Positions 13,701-29,413 of a stretch of 64,000 bases of DNA are shown in pieces (the first letter of the stretch is position 1; each line of letters opens with the position of its first letter). A program made the position numbers and the translations under genes. The DNA comes from Litomosoides sigmodontis (taxonomy: Eukaryota; Nematoda; Chromadorea; Rhabditida; Onchocercidae), in assembly GCA_963070105.1 (NCBI GenBank), contig OY718808.1, positions 7,675,398 through 7,739,397 of the forward strand. The letters run 5' to 3'. The notes beneath the pieces were generated by a model. That model had not been told where the DNA came from, ran no database searches, and was given only the letters and a program-made list of their open reading frames with translations.

Positions 13701-14500
13701 ATCACTAGTAATTTCCATCAATACTTGCATTTTAGCTCAATTTGGAATTCACATCAACAAAAAAATAAGCAGTATGCAGCACAAAGACTTAAGGAATAAA
13801 AAATTAAATCGATGGAATCGTAACAGATTAAGATGAAAGGAGTAATGGGCGACAAGCAGGACGACAACAGTAATATGCACCTGTACACATTCCAGGAAAT
13901 CCAAACTATGGAAACCGTTCCTAGATACAAAGACTTTTTCAAAACTGAGTATGCAAAAAGAGGAGAAAAATTATGACAATATTATAAATACAAAAATACA
14001 CAGCGGCCGACATTCTTGTACTAAACCAATTCACTCACTAGAATGACTGAGTGCATTACTTCATAACAAATACAATAAATAGGGAAATTTTGACACAGCA
14101 GGTCAAAGACCAATGCGTTAAAGACGATTTAAAAAGAAACTGTTATTGTAGTACTGGATAAAGTTATAAAGTTATAAACTAACTACGAGACGGTGAATAA
14201 CTTATACAAAATGCAGCAGATCACATACGTATTTTTTTAACACCATGCAAGCTTCATGCAAATTTCGTAGCGTGATTACCGTACCGCTTTTAACATAACG
14301 AATGTGGTCACAGTATCAGTGATGTAAAATAGACACTAAAACCCTGCACTGCACAAGTTCATACAAGCAGCATACAGCGGCAAAATAATGAATGAACAGA
14401 AAAAAAAACACAAGAACTGATGATATTGTAACTTAACAGCGCAATGCATTAATTTCACAAAACTGCTTACCGTGGCATGTCGTACCAACCAAAATCATAT
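10750..14500. other. Gene-poor stretch with unjoined coding-like pieces
   Basis: Mostly AT-rich DNA with nothing recognisable at 10750-12270 and 13420-14500; the right part probably includes the 3' UTR of the GW182 gene. On the minus strand three segments have acceptor-like starts and open frames: 13152-13015 (YFVIVLNYFECGEIS..., ends in a stop), 12723-12634 (MYLQKERRRRLNRSHLYQF...) and 12351-12280 (GLDPKFFVLWNVPVSPSF..., followed by a good donor). They do not join into a continuous message and match no family known to me. Confidence 0.4.
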
Positions 14501-14509
14501 TTCATCGTA

Positions 14510-17433
14510 TCAAAATGGTCGTGTAAGATCGCTAGCTGTATCAGATGCATGAAAATGGGGTTGTTGTGACAGTACATCAGTATTATTGGAAGTACAGCTA
14601 GGTAGCAAAGCTGTAACCGCACCGGTACCAAACATCCACTGGTCAGTTGCTGTTCCAGCCGGTCCCACAGGGCCACCATATGATAGTATGGCGCGTGGTT
14701 TTAGGAACCGATCCATTTCCGATTCTGTCACAGTTTTCACTTGCACTGTAAAAGTTTTTTTAGGAAATATTTCACCGGATAGTCCAAACTAAGAGAGGCA
14801 TGGTAACTTTAAATTATTTAGTCACAAAAGATGATAAAAAATTACAAAATGGAGCTTCAGCTTTCAATCGCCGGATAATTTCTTCGGCAGGTTCCACGAA
14901 TTTGGCATACAGAAATGGAGCGCCATGCGGACAAAATGCATGTACTACTTGGCCCACTTTCTGGCACAATAACTGCACTTGTTTTTCGTTCTGAAATTGA
15001 AGGTTGAAGAATTAATACGAAATTCGAAGCTCTTCTGACAAAGATAGACTGGTAATAAAAAGGCATTATGAATGAAAATGCTACATAACCACAAGCTACT
15101 ATGTTGGAGGCGTTAATGAAATAAAAATGTATAATAAACAATTAACTTACCACTCCATGTAGCTGCACGAAAACCCACTGATGTTGCTGTGGTTGCTGAA
15201 GACCAAAGGAACTTAAATTGGAACGCTGATAAGGCCCCAGTCCAGAAGTACTTACAGGTCCACCTCGTACCGCATGTCCAAATGGTCCGATTCCTGTTGG
15301 TCCAGATGTAACTCGAGACTGTCGCAAAGCAGCGCTACCCGTCGTCACTGTGGGCCACATATCGCCCGTAGCAAAAGCAGTTGGGTTAGCAGTACCACTG
15401 TTCCATCCTAGATAACCAGTACTTGGACTCTGAAAGTGAAAATAGCTCCTTTATAAAATAAAAACAAAGAGCACTTCCTGCCTAAACAACTTGGAACTGA
15501 AGTAAAACAAAAGAAATCTGAATGACTTCCTAATTTTGTGCCGTGCTGGCTGAAGAAAGTCATGAGGCCAAAACTACAATATGAATTAAATTACGGGATT
15601 TTAAAATCTCTTTGTTAAGCATAAACCGCAGTCATCCTGTATTGTTAGAATGTTTCAGCTAAATCATTCGCATGTTCCGCCTATTTTTTCATTACGGGAT
15701 AGCACTATGCGAATGTGTCGAAAAGGCATCCAATTAATAAAAATAGCAAACAATACAGAAATGATGGTATATAAATAATTAACCCTGTTCATAGTCTGCA
15801 GATCATTCAAGTAATTAGCTGTTGTTGTTACAGCATTTGACGCATTAGTGGCAGTACTACCTTGTGGTGAGCTGTTATTAGTATTAGTGTTGTATAAATA
15901 AAAAGGTTGGGCAGCGGAACTAGCTGTCAGAAGTGGATTTGGTTTACATGTGCCTGGAGTTGCATTCGGATCCTCCGCCACCTGAAAATGTAAATAATGC
16001 GTCAAAATAGCATATGGGGCACACCAATACAACGATTTGCAGCATGTACTCTATATGTGCCGAAGTTAACGAATTTTAAACTGTCAAATTACTTGAAACA
16101 AATATAGAAATCTACCTTGTTGGGGTCTCTCCACTCCCATTTCTTTCCTGGAACAAATTCCTGTGGTCCATCGTCGACTGGAGCCGCTTGTGCTTGTATC
16201 TGAGATTGCTGTGGTGTTGGTGTACCATTACAAGACTGATTAGTTGACGATGAGGCTCCCTGGTGTTGCTTCTCGCCAGAACTGCTACTTGGATCATCTT
16301 TACCGGTGATATCGGCAGCTGCAAAAAAGGATTTCTAAGAGTACTGTTCCCTCCTTATTCCTCCAACTCTAATGGTGAATGTCAGTGTTCATTTGCGCAA
16401 ATGCAACAATAACTCAAAACAAAACTAATGGACCGTACCACATATTGCAGCAGAACAGAACCAGAACAAATAAGTTCAATAAATGTAGCACATTGCTTGC
16501 CTTTGTCTCCAGTTCCGAACGGTGGAGGCGACCAGTCTAGATTACCAACTTTCCAGTCAATTTTTCCTTCTAATGTCAATAATTGCGTGCCAGCAATGAG
16601 ACCCGCAACGTTCGCATCCGATGAAGGTGTACACATCTATAAACTACCATTGTCATGAATCTAGAATTCATTTTGAAATAAAGAAAATCGCTTCAGCAAC
16701 TTCTTGTTGTAATGAAATTCCATGTGAATAAGGGAATATCGGAAATAATACCTGAGCTATAACAATCAACACTGGCTATAATGGCAATACAGCCTATGTT
16801 TATTCATCTCTCAACCCAAAGAAAATTTATTGACCTTATCACTACTGCAATCTTGGGTATTTGTTGCATTCGCCTGTTTCCACTGCTGCAAACGGCTCTG
16901 CCCATCTTGTTGTTGCGCAGGAGTTAAAGTGCCATTAATCAGAGTATTTGAACGTGCTGAAAAGTAAAAGTAGGAAGATAATTTGCCTCCATGTGATCAT
17001 CCTGAGAATCGCTAATGTCAAAACGACCAACCTTCATCGGTACTTTTTACTGGCATAACAAGTGTGAAATGGAGCCTTCAAATGATTACCTACTTGTAAG
17101 CACAGCACAGCGGACGATTTTCGCAACATATCATTAAGGCGATAAAGAATTTTTAAACACGAATGACAGGTAGCAGAGAAACTAAAAAAAGTAAGCAAGA
17201 GTTATAATTAAGTTCTAAACCTTTCAGTAAGTGCTCATTCATCGCATTCCGCAGCTGTAAGATTTCATGCTGCAAACCATTTATTTCCACTGCTAGACGT
17301 TCTGATTCAACCTGAAATTTGACTGTCAATATTTTTTTATGCAGAAATTGCAACTACGGGTGTTTTATTCGTTAAATACGCTTATCTCATGACGCACAGA
17401 ATGAAGACATCTATAACAAATGAATCAGTGGTT

Positions 17434-17464
<31 letters not shown>

Positions 17465-20400
17465 CTCCCACCTTCTGTGCTGGACTACTCATTGCACGCA
17501 TTACTTGCTGGTATTCCTGCTGAGCTTGCTCAAGCTTAGGGAATTTTTGAAGAAGGGCATTCAAGATAACCAAAGCGTTCTGTGGCAAAGGACGATTAAG
17601 CATCGAAACATCGATTAGACCTTTACTGACCGCAATGCGGATCTGCAAACAATATAAATGAATAGCTCATTATGTCAACCATAAGAAGATCTCCCAGTAA
17701 TTATGGCTGTACATTTCAAACGGTTTTGGATCTCTGCGTAATCACAAAAACTGAAAATGAAAACGGGTCAAATTGTGTCAACGTCCCGCGATCTATGTGT
17801 CACACACATAACACGTGAATAAAATCACACCCGATCAGCAATCTGTTGCGTAAGTGAAATATAGGGCGTTGTTCCCGCCAAACCGCCACCTCCAATATCG
17901 GGTCGAATCACCGCACTATCCAGTAAACCATGAATTCCAATGCCACCCGCAGAAGGAGGTCCAGATACCTGAAAAAGAAGTATTCAAATTTACACATTAA
18001 ATCAAAATCTACATTCAATTTTGTTCACAGCTTCTTCGTGATCGAAGATATGGAGAAGGTGTTAAATTAAAACTTCAGATCACGAGATACTTCCACTTTT
18101 TACGATAGGATAAATTGCACAAGCACTTACCAGATCTGGTGGATGATGGTTATCACCGACATTATCGAGCTGGAAAATTGTAAAAATCCTCAACAATCAG
18201 AAGAGCTAATAATAAAAAAACGAAGCTTATAAGAAAATTATTGAAAAAATACCTTATCACTCCACGTACTCGACTGTTGTTGCCACCGTTCCTGGTGTCC
18301 TGATGATGACGAAGGCTCTGGATGGGGACCTGTGAAAACAAATCAAGGTAAACACGTTGAAAAAGAACTTATTCAGTGAACTATACGAACTATACAAAAA
18401 GAGAACAAGGTAGCAGTTGTAAATTCAAGCAACTGCACTCTTACCGTCCGGCCACGGCCCATTACCAGTTGTCGTTGGAGTTGAAACGTTTGTTCCAGCA
18501 GCTGAACAACACGAACTAGTCGCATGCCCTGTACCAGGACCACCGCTTATGATACCGTTGACGCCAGCGCAAACAACACTACCATTGGACGATATCGCAA
18601 TGATGTTCCAATCACCACCGCTTGGAGTTGCGCTTTGTATGTGGGAATAATCATCCACTTCGGCATCTTTCCAACGTTTAATTTCCTGAGGAAAATTCTC
18701 CCATTTAATTAGCTTATATGTAAATATGTTGACAAACTGTATCGGTGAAGAAATTTCAATCTTGACATCGTAAATCCCAGAAATCCCAAAACTTACTACA
18801 GGCTGCTGACTTGGATCGCCCCAAATCGCAGTGCCAGTATCGCGTTGTACCTTCTTTTGCTTTGGATTTGGATCATGCCACATCATGTCGTTATTCATTT
18901 CTTGCGGCTGCGGAGCAACCCATGGACCAGGAGTTTGAGGATTTGGGTCGTACTGCAAAACAAATTTTGCGGTAACCCAAAGATGACAATGCGAGAAAAA
19001 TAAGCTCACAAAATTACTACTATAATTTCCACCATATTAATTTCATATCAAGAAAGTGTTTGAGCTGGATGTAATAAAATCGCGAATAAAGAGAGGAAAT
19101 AATTCGAAGACATAGAATTTTAAAAGTCACAAATGAAACACAACAGTCGGAGTTTTAAAAAAAGTTAAAAAGAAATATGAAAACATTTTATCATGACTTA
19201 AAGTAAACCTGTTCGTTGAGATTTGGTAATGCTGAGGCCGATGGCTGCTGTCCAACTGCCGGACTTTGGCCCCAAGCTACCCCAACTTGCGGTGGAAGTG
19301 CCGCAGTCGCCGGATGGGTTGCCAATGTTGTAGCGGTCCACGGTGTAGCGTCATGACGATGATGTGCTGCAGCTGCAGCAGCTACAACTGCTGCGGCTGT
19401 AGCCCAATCGGGGCCTGCAGTAGACGTTGCTGTAGCGTGCACAGGACGCTGAGTAGCAACTATAAGAAAAAAAAATGTAAACCTCTTTTAAGAAACTTTT
19501 AGGGTAACTTTTAGGGGTTTATTGGGTAATAAACTCCACTATCTTCTAACCTTCTAAAGTTCGCTAATGCCTCCGTCATATACCGATCTTTCGTGATCTA
19601 TTTTATGAAGCACGATTACAAATTACGGAATTTCACAAATAACATATAAAAACTTACGTGGAACCCAGCGTGCATTCGGCGCTCCGCTCGACCCCCATTC
19701 GGCTGCTGATAATTTCGCATCACTAGTAGCATGCATGCTACTAAAGCCTGCTAAGCTACTCGTATCCCAGGGAGTTTGCTACAATACACACCAGAATAAC
19801 TAATGCAGTTTGATAATAATTTCAAAATTAATAAAGTAAATACTTCTGAAAGCCAAATGACTTCCTATAATATGAAAGGATGGAACAGATAGAAACCCAA
19901 ATCACCTGATCTACTTTTACTTGGTTCCACTGTTGTTGATCGTATCGTCCCTGCACTTGACTTTGTCCACCACGCCCTACCATATTTTTCTTTGCATGTT
20001 CGGCATATGTAGAAGCACCTGTCGCGGTATTTGGCGACGATGTGCCTGTCCACTGTAATAATTCATATATTTGAAAGTGTTGACTATAGAACAATAACCG
20101 TTTAAGCTTAGGTTCGTCACTTGTATTAATATTATCAATAAGATAAACGAGTACTAGTTAAGTATTAAAAATGATGTAGTACTGCATGAAATTTTGTCCA
20201 ACGCGGATGAAATGTTCTTTTAGTTTACCTGCTGTGTAGCAGCTGCAAGGGGCCATGGATTGGCAGGGTTTGGACCACCTGAGACATGTGGTCCCCACTG
20301 TGCATTTTGTGAACTCCATTGTTGCGCTTGATGATGATCAAACCAACGCTGCTGATTCCTTGCACCTCCACGCTGATCATTTACCCGTACCCCTAAAAAT

Positions 20401-20920
20401 CATACAGTCGTTATACAATTATCGTAACGGTATCGCAAATATGTTCTGAACTGTATTAACAAAAATGTATGTACAAATTAATCAGCTACCTACCAGGGTT
20501 GTTGTAAGCAGACCACTGACAGCTTGCTCATTAAGCAAAGGAATCAAATAAGCCTATGTGTAGTAACTAATCACGACTATAAAGCCAAATCATTTGATAT
20601 AGCGATAAATATTGCTCGAACAGTTTTAACAGTTAGATTGCATAAAAATCATATAATTCTGATGTATAATTCAGCACAGCACTATTCCATAAAATTATGA
20701 CAGATGAGTTATCAATTATCATTCGGGCAGATTACCTAAAGACCAATAAGTGCACAATTTAACCAACCACTGAATGATGGCTGAGATCCCGTCGCAGCAC
20801 CACTGCCAGAACCTGTCGTTGAATTACCATTCCCGCCGCTGGATGCAGAACTAGACATTGCGGTAGAAGTGTTCGAGTTCCGTCCACCGCCACCACTTCC
20901 AGTGGGCCACATTTGTTGAG
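14510..20920 (-). CDS. GW182/TNRC6-family miRNA silencing scaffold
   Basis: GW182 proteins bind Argonaute through tryptophans and recruit CCR4-NOT and PAN2-PAN3 deadenylases to miRNA targets in the cytoplasm. Exons: 20515-20494, 20392-20229, 20052-19906, 19778-19658, 19459-19209, 18952-18797, 18685-18445, 18329-18253, 18169-18131, 17968-17831, 17642-17472, 17311-17221, 16956-16835, 16636-16501, 16318-16116, 15981-15784, 15429-15151, 14990-14846, 14745-14510. They join in phase to 978 codons. The N-terminal half has about 20 isolated Trp in G/S/P/Q/N-rich context (TPWDT, AEWGS, AIWGDP, GPWPDG). Then come a conserved Gln/Leu helix (RPLPQNALVILNALLQK), LQQWKQA, EFVPGKKWEW...EDPNATPG, and an RRM (QWVFVQLHGVNEKQVQLLCQ to AKFVEPAEEIIRRL). 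The 20912-20737 leader (MWPTGSGGGG...) has a good acceptor but reads into a stop before any donor in usable phase, so the true N-terminus is open. No UBA domain was seen. Confidence 0.9.
17436..17464. repeat. (TA)n microsatellite in GW182 intron
   Basis: About 28 bases of pure TA, only eight bases from the donor of the exon ending at 17472. Confidence 0.95.
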
Positions 20921-22749
20921 CTGCCAAAAGCGCAGGACTTTTAGAATTCAAGTGCGTATAATTTTATTATACCTGTTATTAACCTAAAAGCAGGGCAAAT
21001 AGCAAATATAAGTCGAAAGGGAGAGACATACTTTCAAGTGCAACAATTTTTTGAACTCCAATTGCTGAACGAAATGAAGGAGGAATTGAAATGAAGAAAG
21101 TAAAGCATCCTTGAGTCATTTTCACTCACATTACTACAGAAATAATGACGATAGAGACAATCGTTATTACTATCTTTAAGGGAGACATGAAATCTGGGCA
21201 GAAAAAAACTTGATGAAAACAATCTCCAGGAAAGCGATGGAAATAAATTTTCGATTGGAATACCTAATAACAACAAGAGTGCTCAAGGACTGGAAAGTTA
21301 CATCAAATAACAGACAGAATGACCTTTAACGACTGGTGAGGTCATGTCAACTAATATGCATTGTCAAGAGGAGAAAGGCGATCGTAAAGGAGCTGCGAAC
21401 TTCAACCAGAAATGAGGCAATATAAAATAGTTCTTTCCGTCCGAACGATGTGAAGCAAATCCTCGCCCGTCATTTTAACGATGTACTCCCACTGCATTTC
21501 ACAGTTTTTGCCCTCGGCCGTCTTTATTTGCTACGACGCTTTCGTGGATGTTTCTCAGCCTTCCTTTGAAGGAGTTCTCCCTGTGTTTCGGGTTCCTTCT
21601 TCCATAGTTACCTTTTTTCTTAATTCTGGACCTACTATACACGTTGGTACCGCTAGATAACTTTTATTATGAGATCAGACTCAGGAATAATATTGCATTT
21701 AATCCCAAACCAGTTCCTGTAAACGTAGACAAATCAACCGACAGAATTTTTTTTGGAAATTGAAAATTCTCCTGAGAAATCAACTCCTACTTCCACCATT
21801 TTACATTTTCTCATATAATATATAGTTCTACTACTACTGCCTCCATAAGTTTGATGAGAAATAGATAAAACGTGCTGGTGCGCGAATACGTAACGTACAA
21901 CATTAATTTCAACTCCATTAATAACAGACAAAAAAGGGATGACTGATTTACATTAGCATAAAAGGATGGAGCAGTGTACTAAGCTGCAACTAATATAATG
22001 CATCAAAGTTTGAGGATAAATTAAGATGAACAAGACGCGAAATAAGCTGGCAATGACAGTAATGGCGGCTATCCACTATCTTATCCTTACTTTCAATAGT
22101 GTCAATGAGTAAAAGTACGTGAAGCGAAATGACTTTACAGAGAAGAGCTCGAGAATCGTTGCTTCAACGATTGCTTTCAATTCTGTTGTAGTTCACTTTA
22201 AACAAATTCTTATAAAACCAAAAAAATGACGAAATCAGAAGAACACGGAGCGCTAGGAGAGAAGTTGATAGAATGAACGGTTTGCATCGCATTAATCCTT
22301 CATGTACAAGTGGTACACGTCAAATACGATTAAACTTTTTACGCCAACTAATTCAACATGTTATATGAGGAAAATATAACAGTGGCAGCACTGCTGTAGC
22401 CCGTTGCCCGGTATATCTCGTTGTACAATCAATAGTGGATGCAGTATGTCATACACACACGTACACACACACTCCAGTGAGGGACTACATGCAAGAGATG
22501 AAAACAACGTGCGCGCCACCGCAGCGGCGCATTTCTCTACCGCTGCCGCTGCTGCAGACGGCAGCGATTTGAGTGGGTGTGCGTATGTGTGTCTGCCTGC
22601 TTTTCCGTCTGACGTTGGTGTGAATTGACGAGTCATAGATTCTCTTCTCATCTGCTCCCAACTACATGAATGCATTTCCCTGATGTATGCGTCGGTGATA
22701 CAGACAGAGGAGACATTAACAACATCCACCCACACGTACGCGAGATTCA

Positions 22750-22813
22750 GCTGCTGCTGCTGCTGTTGCTGCCGCTGTTGCTGTTGCTGCCGCTGTTGCT
22801 GCCGCTGCTGCTG
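22750..22813. repeat. CTG/CCG-type trinucleotide repeat
   Basis: Repeated CTG with interspersed TTG and CCG units. On the minus strand it reads as CAG/CAA/CGG and would encode a Gln/Arg-rich run within an open frame (22852-22361) that has no other sign of being a gene. Confidence 0.9.
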
Positions 22814-22883
22814 TGCGATCGATCTCATGTTGGTTGGCTGACATACATACATTCATAAATTCTCCTTGCAAGGGACCATTTAG

Positions 22884-22921
22884 ACGGACGGACGGACGGA
22901 TGGATGGATGGCTGGCTGGCT
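22884..22921. repeat. GGAC/GGAT/GGCT tetranucleotide array
   Basis: Consecutive four-base units drift stepwise from GGAC to GGAT to GGCT, a compact imperfect tandem repeat. Confidence 0.9.
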
Positions 22922-25057
22922 CAGCGCGGCATAGTTGACCTCTACCACTGATGACTCATCGCGTGTTGCCCAAAGGGACGGTTGGGTGCGATAAGGTGAC
23001 GAATGGCAGCCATGCGACACGAGTGACGTTATAGCGCGTGACATTTCCCCTCCGCAGCTGCTCTAAGGAGGTCAGCCACACGTGCAGGACATCACCGAGC
23101 TTAGTTGCGCTCAGCACTGTGTGTGCGCGATCGCATCTTCCGTTATTCTCTTTCCGTGTTGCGAGGGGTTATTTAGGAGAGGGGAAAAAACCGTTGCGTT
23201 GCGCTGAAGTGCGTTTGGTACGTGACGACGTTCACGCAACCCTCTCAATCGCACCACTTCGATGTTGCATCTTTTGAAACGACAACTGCATCAATCACTG
23301 CTATCGATGAATAGACATTCTTTGAAAAGCAAGAAGAATGTTTCCCGTGGCACATCTGAATGTTTTTTTTTCTCTTTTATAATATAATTATTAAAATATG
23401 GGTAGCGAGCATTATTTCACATTTCTTCTACTCCTGCACATCCAATTTTTCAGCACTTTCATGGGAAGGAGGCGCAACTGGTTTGGTAGGAATGGAAAAT
23501 TTGGGCGATAATTTCCCGTTAAATTACAAGTGGGATTTAGGTCAATAAGCAAATTTATACAATTGAAAAAATGATAGGATCTGAAAAAGATCGATCCAAG
23601 GGAAGCATTGTTGTGCTGGCGGTGAGATGAAAAGTACTCCTTTGTTTTTCCTGCATTTCTGTTGTTTTATTTAGGAAAGTTGTGATTATTGGAATTGTTT
23701 AACGTTATCGAATTTTTAGTACTAAATTAAATCTGATGAGATAAATTATGGTGCATCAGTTGTAGGCTATTGAAGTGTATCGAAACATAGTCGGACTAAC
23801 TGCGACAACTTCACCAAATGTATGAAATACGATGTTTCTCCAACTGAGAATCATAAGGCACACACACATTCTCTGCTTCATTCCTACTCCAATTCACTGA
23901 ATTCATGGAAGCTTCCATTTCTGAGTGAGCATCGTACTGCGTGGTTGTGTTAGCTTAGCTTAACACGTGTGATATACGCGTATGTAATGCTACGGTTGGG
24001 GATATGCAATATTTTTTTGATTAAAGTGATGAGTGACAATTTGGTGGTTGCTGTGTTGTACAACGAATCTCTGATATCCATCATCCATCCGTCACACCCT
24101 TCTTCCCCTACGTGCTACACGTAGCAATCAGTTGGCGCAACTCACTCAATCATCTAACCTTTCCCACCACACAGGTCAAAGATTGTACTGTACGTTGGAG
24201 AAAATCGATTCCATGCGATCGCTACATTTCAACTGTTGCCAATAACAGTATGAAACAAGAATAATTGATTTTGCAACGAATAATGCATTTGAATGTTTTG
24301 AAAAAAAAAGGAAATCGATAGATTGACAGTGAGAAGGAAGTGGAAGTGATATTTGTGCTTTTTAAAAGAATCCAAAATTTTTAAATATACATATAAGATA
24401 GGCGCAGATGTGTTAACAACGAATTTCTCTACAACAAAAATAATTTAAATCAATCAAAAATAAAATATCAATTATCTGACATTCTTTTGTATGTTGATTT
24501 TTGCCGTCTTCGTATTGCGATATTCAAAAGTTATTTGAAAGTAACATTTTACAATTGATTGAATTCGTAATTTCACCGAACACATTCGTTTAAATTCTTC
24601 AGCGGACGGGTTAATTTAATTGAATGCTCCCTTCCCATTTTGAATTTATCATGGGAAGATTAATGTTTTAATCATAAATTTTCTATATCGTTGGTTAATT
24701 ATTTGAATTCGTAAAATTTTATGAGAAAAGTAAAATTGGAAGGACTGACCTAATTATTCCAAGTATATCTTCAAACTTCTATTTCTAGCTGTTATGCTAA
24801 GAGATTTTTTGCGTAAGAATGTCTCACACGATTGATAATAAGATTATTGTCTTGTTAATTAATTAATTAACCATCACTAACTATCGCCATAGTCTGATTT
24901 GTTGCAAACACAAACAATTGATAACGAATGGTATATTTTAAAATTGAAAAAATTCACAACTGTTATTGATTTAAGATTTCTAAAAAAGTTATTGAGTGCA
25001 TATTTGTTGTCAGTTAAATTTTTTCAATTACCTTTACTTATTCCAATTTTATATTAA

Positions 25058-25063
25058 TTTATT
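25058..25063 (-). terminator. Poly(A) signal of the TTBK-like kinase
   Basis: AATAAA on the minus strand, 60 bases past the stop codon. A second AATAAA at 25122-25127 overlaps the stop codon itself. Confidence 0.5.
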
Positions 25064-25122
25064 CTTTCAAAATTAAACTATTACATGTCATATAGTATTT
25101 TCCTATGCCAGAAAAATAGAGT

Positions 25123-28059
<2,937 letters not shown>

Positions 28060-29413
28060 TTATGATTGATTGATTGATTGATCGTCACACTTCTTCTTTT
28101 CACCTTCCTGTTTTTCTCCTTTGAAATCCTTTGCAAAACGCACCACACAGTGCACCACTTACCAATACAAATATTCTAGAAATTATAAAATGGCACTTAG
28201 CCGACTTGTCTATTCTTTTTTATATTTAACAAACATTTTTGCATATTTCGGTAAGAATTTGAAATTTCCTCACGTTACTTATTGATTCCTCACGTAAAGA
28301 TTATAAATGTACTGTGCTTTCAGCTGCTGTGCCATCTACAAGGGCGATTTATCTATTTTTCTCAGCCTTTTTCCACCCATTCTACAAAGCTCAGAAGTTA
28401 GCTACAAGCGATTACTGCTCAGGATGTACGTGTCACTCATCGGTTACACTCCTCATCATTCCTTCAAGCGTGCGTGTGTGCGTGTGCGCGTATGTGCGTG
28501 AACAAAATTGGGTGAGTGAAAGCGCTAGATAGATAGAAGGAAGGGATAGATGTATGCATGTCATGCTTCATCTCTTTCCATTCTATTTTCTCATTGCTGC
28601 ATCTCTTCCCCTACATTTTCCGTTTCAATCTGTTCGTTTTGTTCTTCCAAAATGTCTCGCATATCTTTTCGCCTTCTCTTTTCCTCTCTCTCTCTCTTTT
28701 TTTTTCATCATCCAAATTACATGCTCAATTTTCTCTAATTCACGTTTCAACGTGAATTAGAGGATGAAAGGATAAAAATAGGCATAAATCGATTAAGGCA
28801 TTTCAATGATTTAGCAAGGAGAAAGGTAAATATGCCAAGCCTAACTAGGCTCCTTACGTAGTTTCATCCTTTTGCTTCGATCACAAATTCAAAGTGTCTG
28901 TTTGATATTACTTTTAGCGTGTATTTTTGGATGTTCATTACCTGAGAAACGCTCTTGATGTTATCCTTTCCTTTTTTTAAAATTACTTATTTAATTACAC
29001 TGTTTGATTTTTGTTCAAATTCGTTTTAGTTAGATGTCTTCTTTTATTGTACTAAAAATGAGGAAAATGTGATGAAAGCACTTTTTACTGCACATTTTGA
29101 TTAATACTAAAGTGTCTTAAAGATTTGATGTGAAGTAACTTAATTGAATAATTATTGATCAAAATAGTAATATCCTCTTAAATCCTTTCCTTTTTTTCTC
29201 GTACGTTACTTTTTTTCTTCCATTTTTTACTAAATATCATTTCATCGACAAGTTTTAGGTGACGGAAGAACAGAACACTTGAACGCTTTCAATAAAGTGA
29301 TAATACAGTGCATCTACAGTAATACAGTAATAATGATAACTGCAAAATGATGGTTATTTGGTTTTGGCTTTGGCATCGATTGCAAGCTTTCTTGCAGTAA
29401 ATGTACCTCCATA
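28060..29413. other. Upstream of kinase gene, no gene recognised
   Basis: Contains a short TGAT repeat immediately before the kinase start (28061-28082), a GTGTGCG-rich stretch near 28470, pyrimidine-rich DNA at 28550-28740 that opens overlapping frames without meaning, and a 30-base palindrome at 28733-28762. The rest is unremarkable AT-rich sequence. Confidence 0.5.
28733..28762. repeat. Perfect 14-bp inverted repeat with 2-base loop
   Basis: CTCTAATTCACGTT, then TC, then its exact reverse complement. No flanking gene part explains it. Confidence 0.9.

Larger units (their letters stand above)
20921..25057. other. Upstream region of GW182 / downstream of kinase gene
   Basis: No gene is supported. 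21430-21620 is locally more GC-rich and holds a 40-codon minus-strand open run (about 21540-21415) without splice or domain support. 22440-23280 is the most GC-rich part, with CpG-containing words (gcgcgcc, cgcgcgt-like), a CAG/CTG tract and a tetranucleotide repeat. It may contain the promoter and 5' UTR of the GW182 gene (inference). 23300-25050 is plain AT-rich DNA. Confidence 0.45.

Noticed and set aside
13834..13977. 47-codon plus-strand frame (MKGVMGDKQDDNSNMHLYTF...)
   Set aside because: An overlapping frame looks equally protein-like and there are no splice or promoter cues, so chance is the simpler reading.
22361..22852. 163-codon minus-strand frame beginning with a Gln/Arg-rich run
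   Set aside because: The Gln run comes from the trinucleotide repeat; the rest has no domain and no splice support, and the region is GC-rich, which lowers stop frequency by chance.
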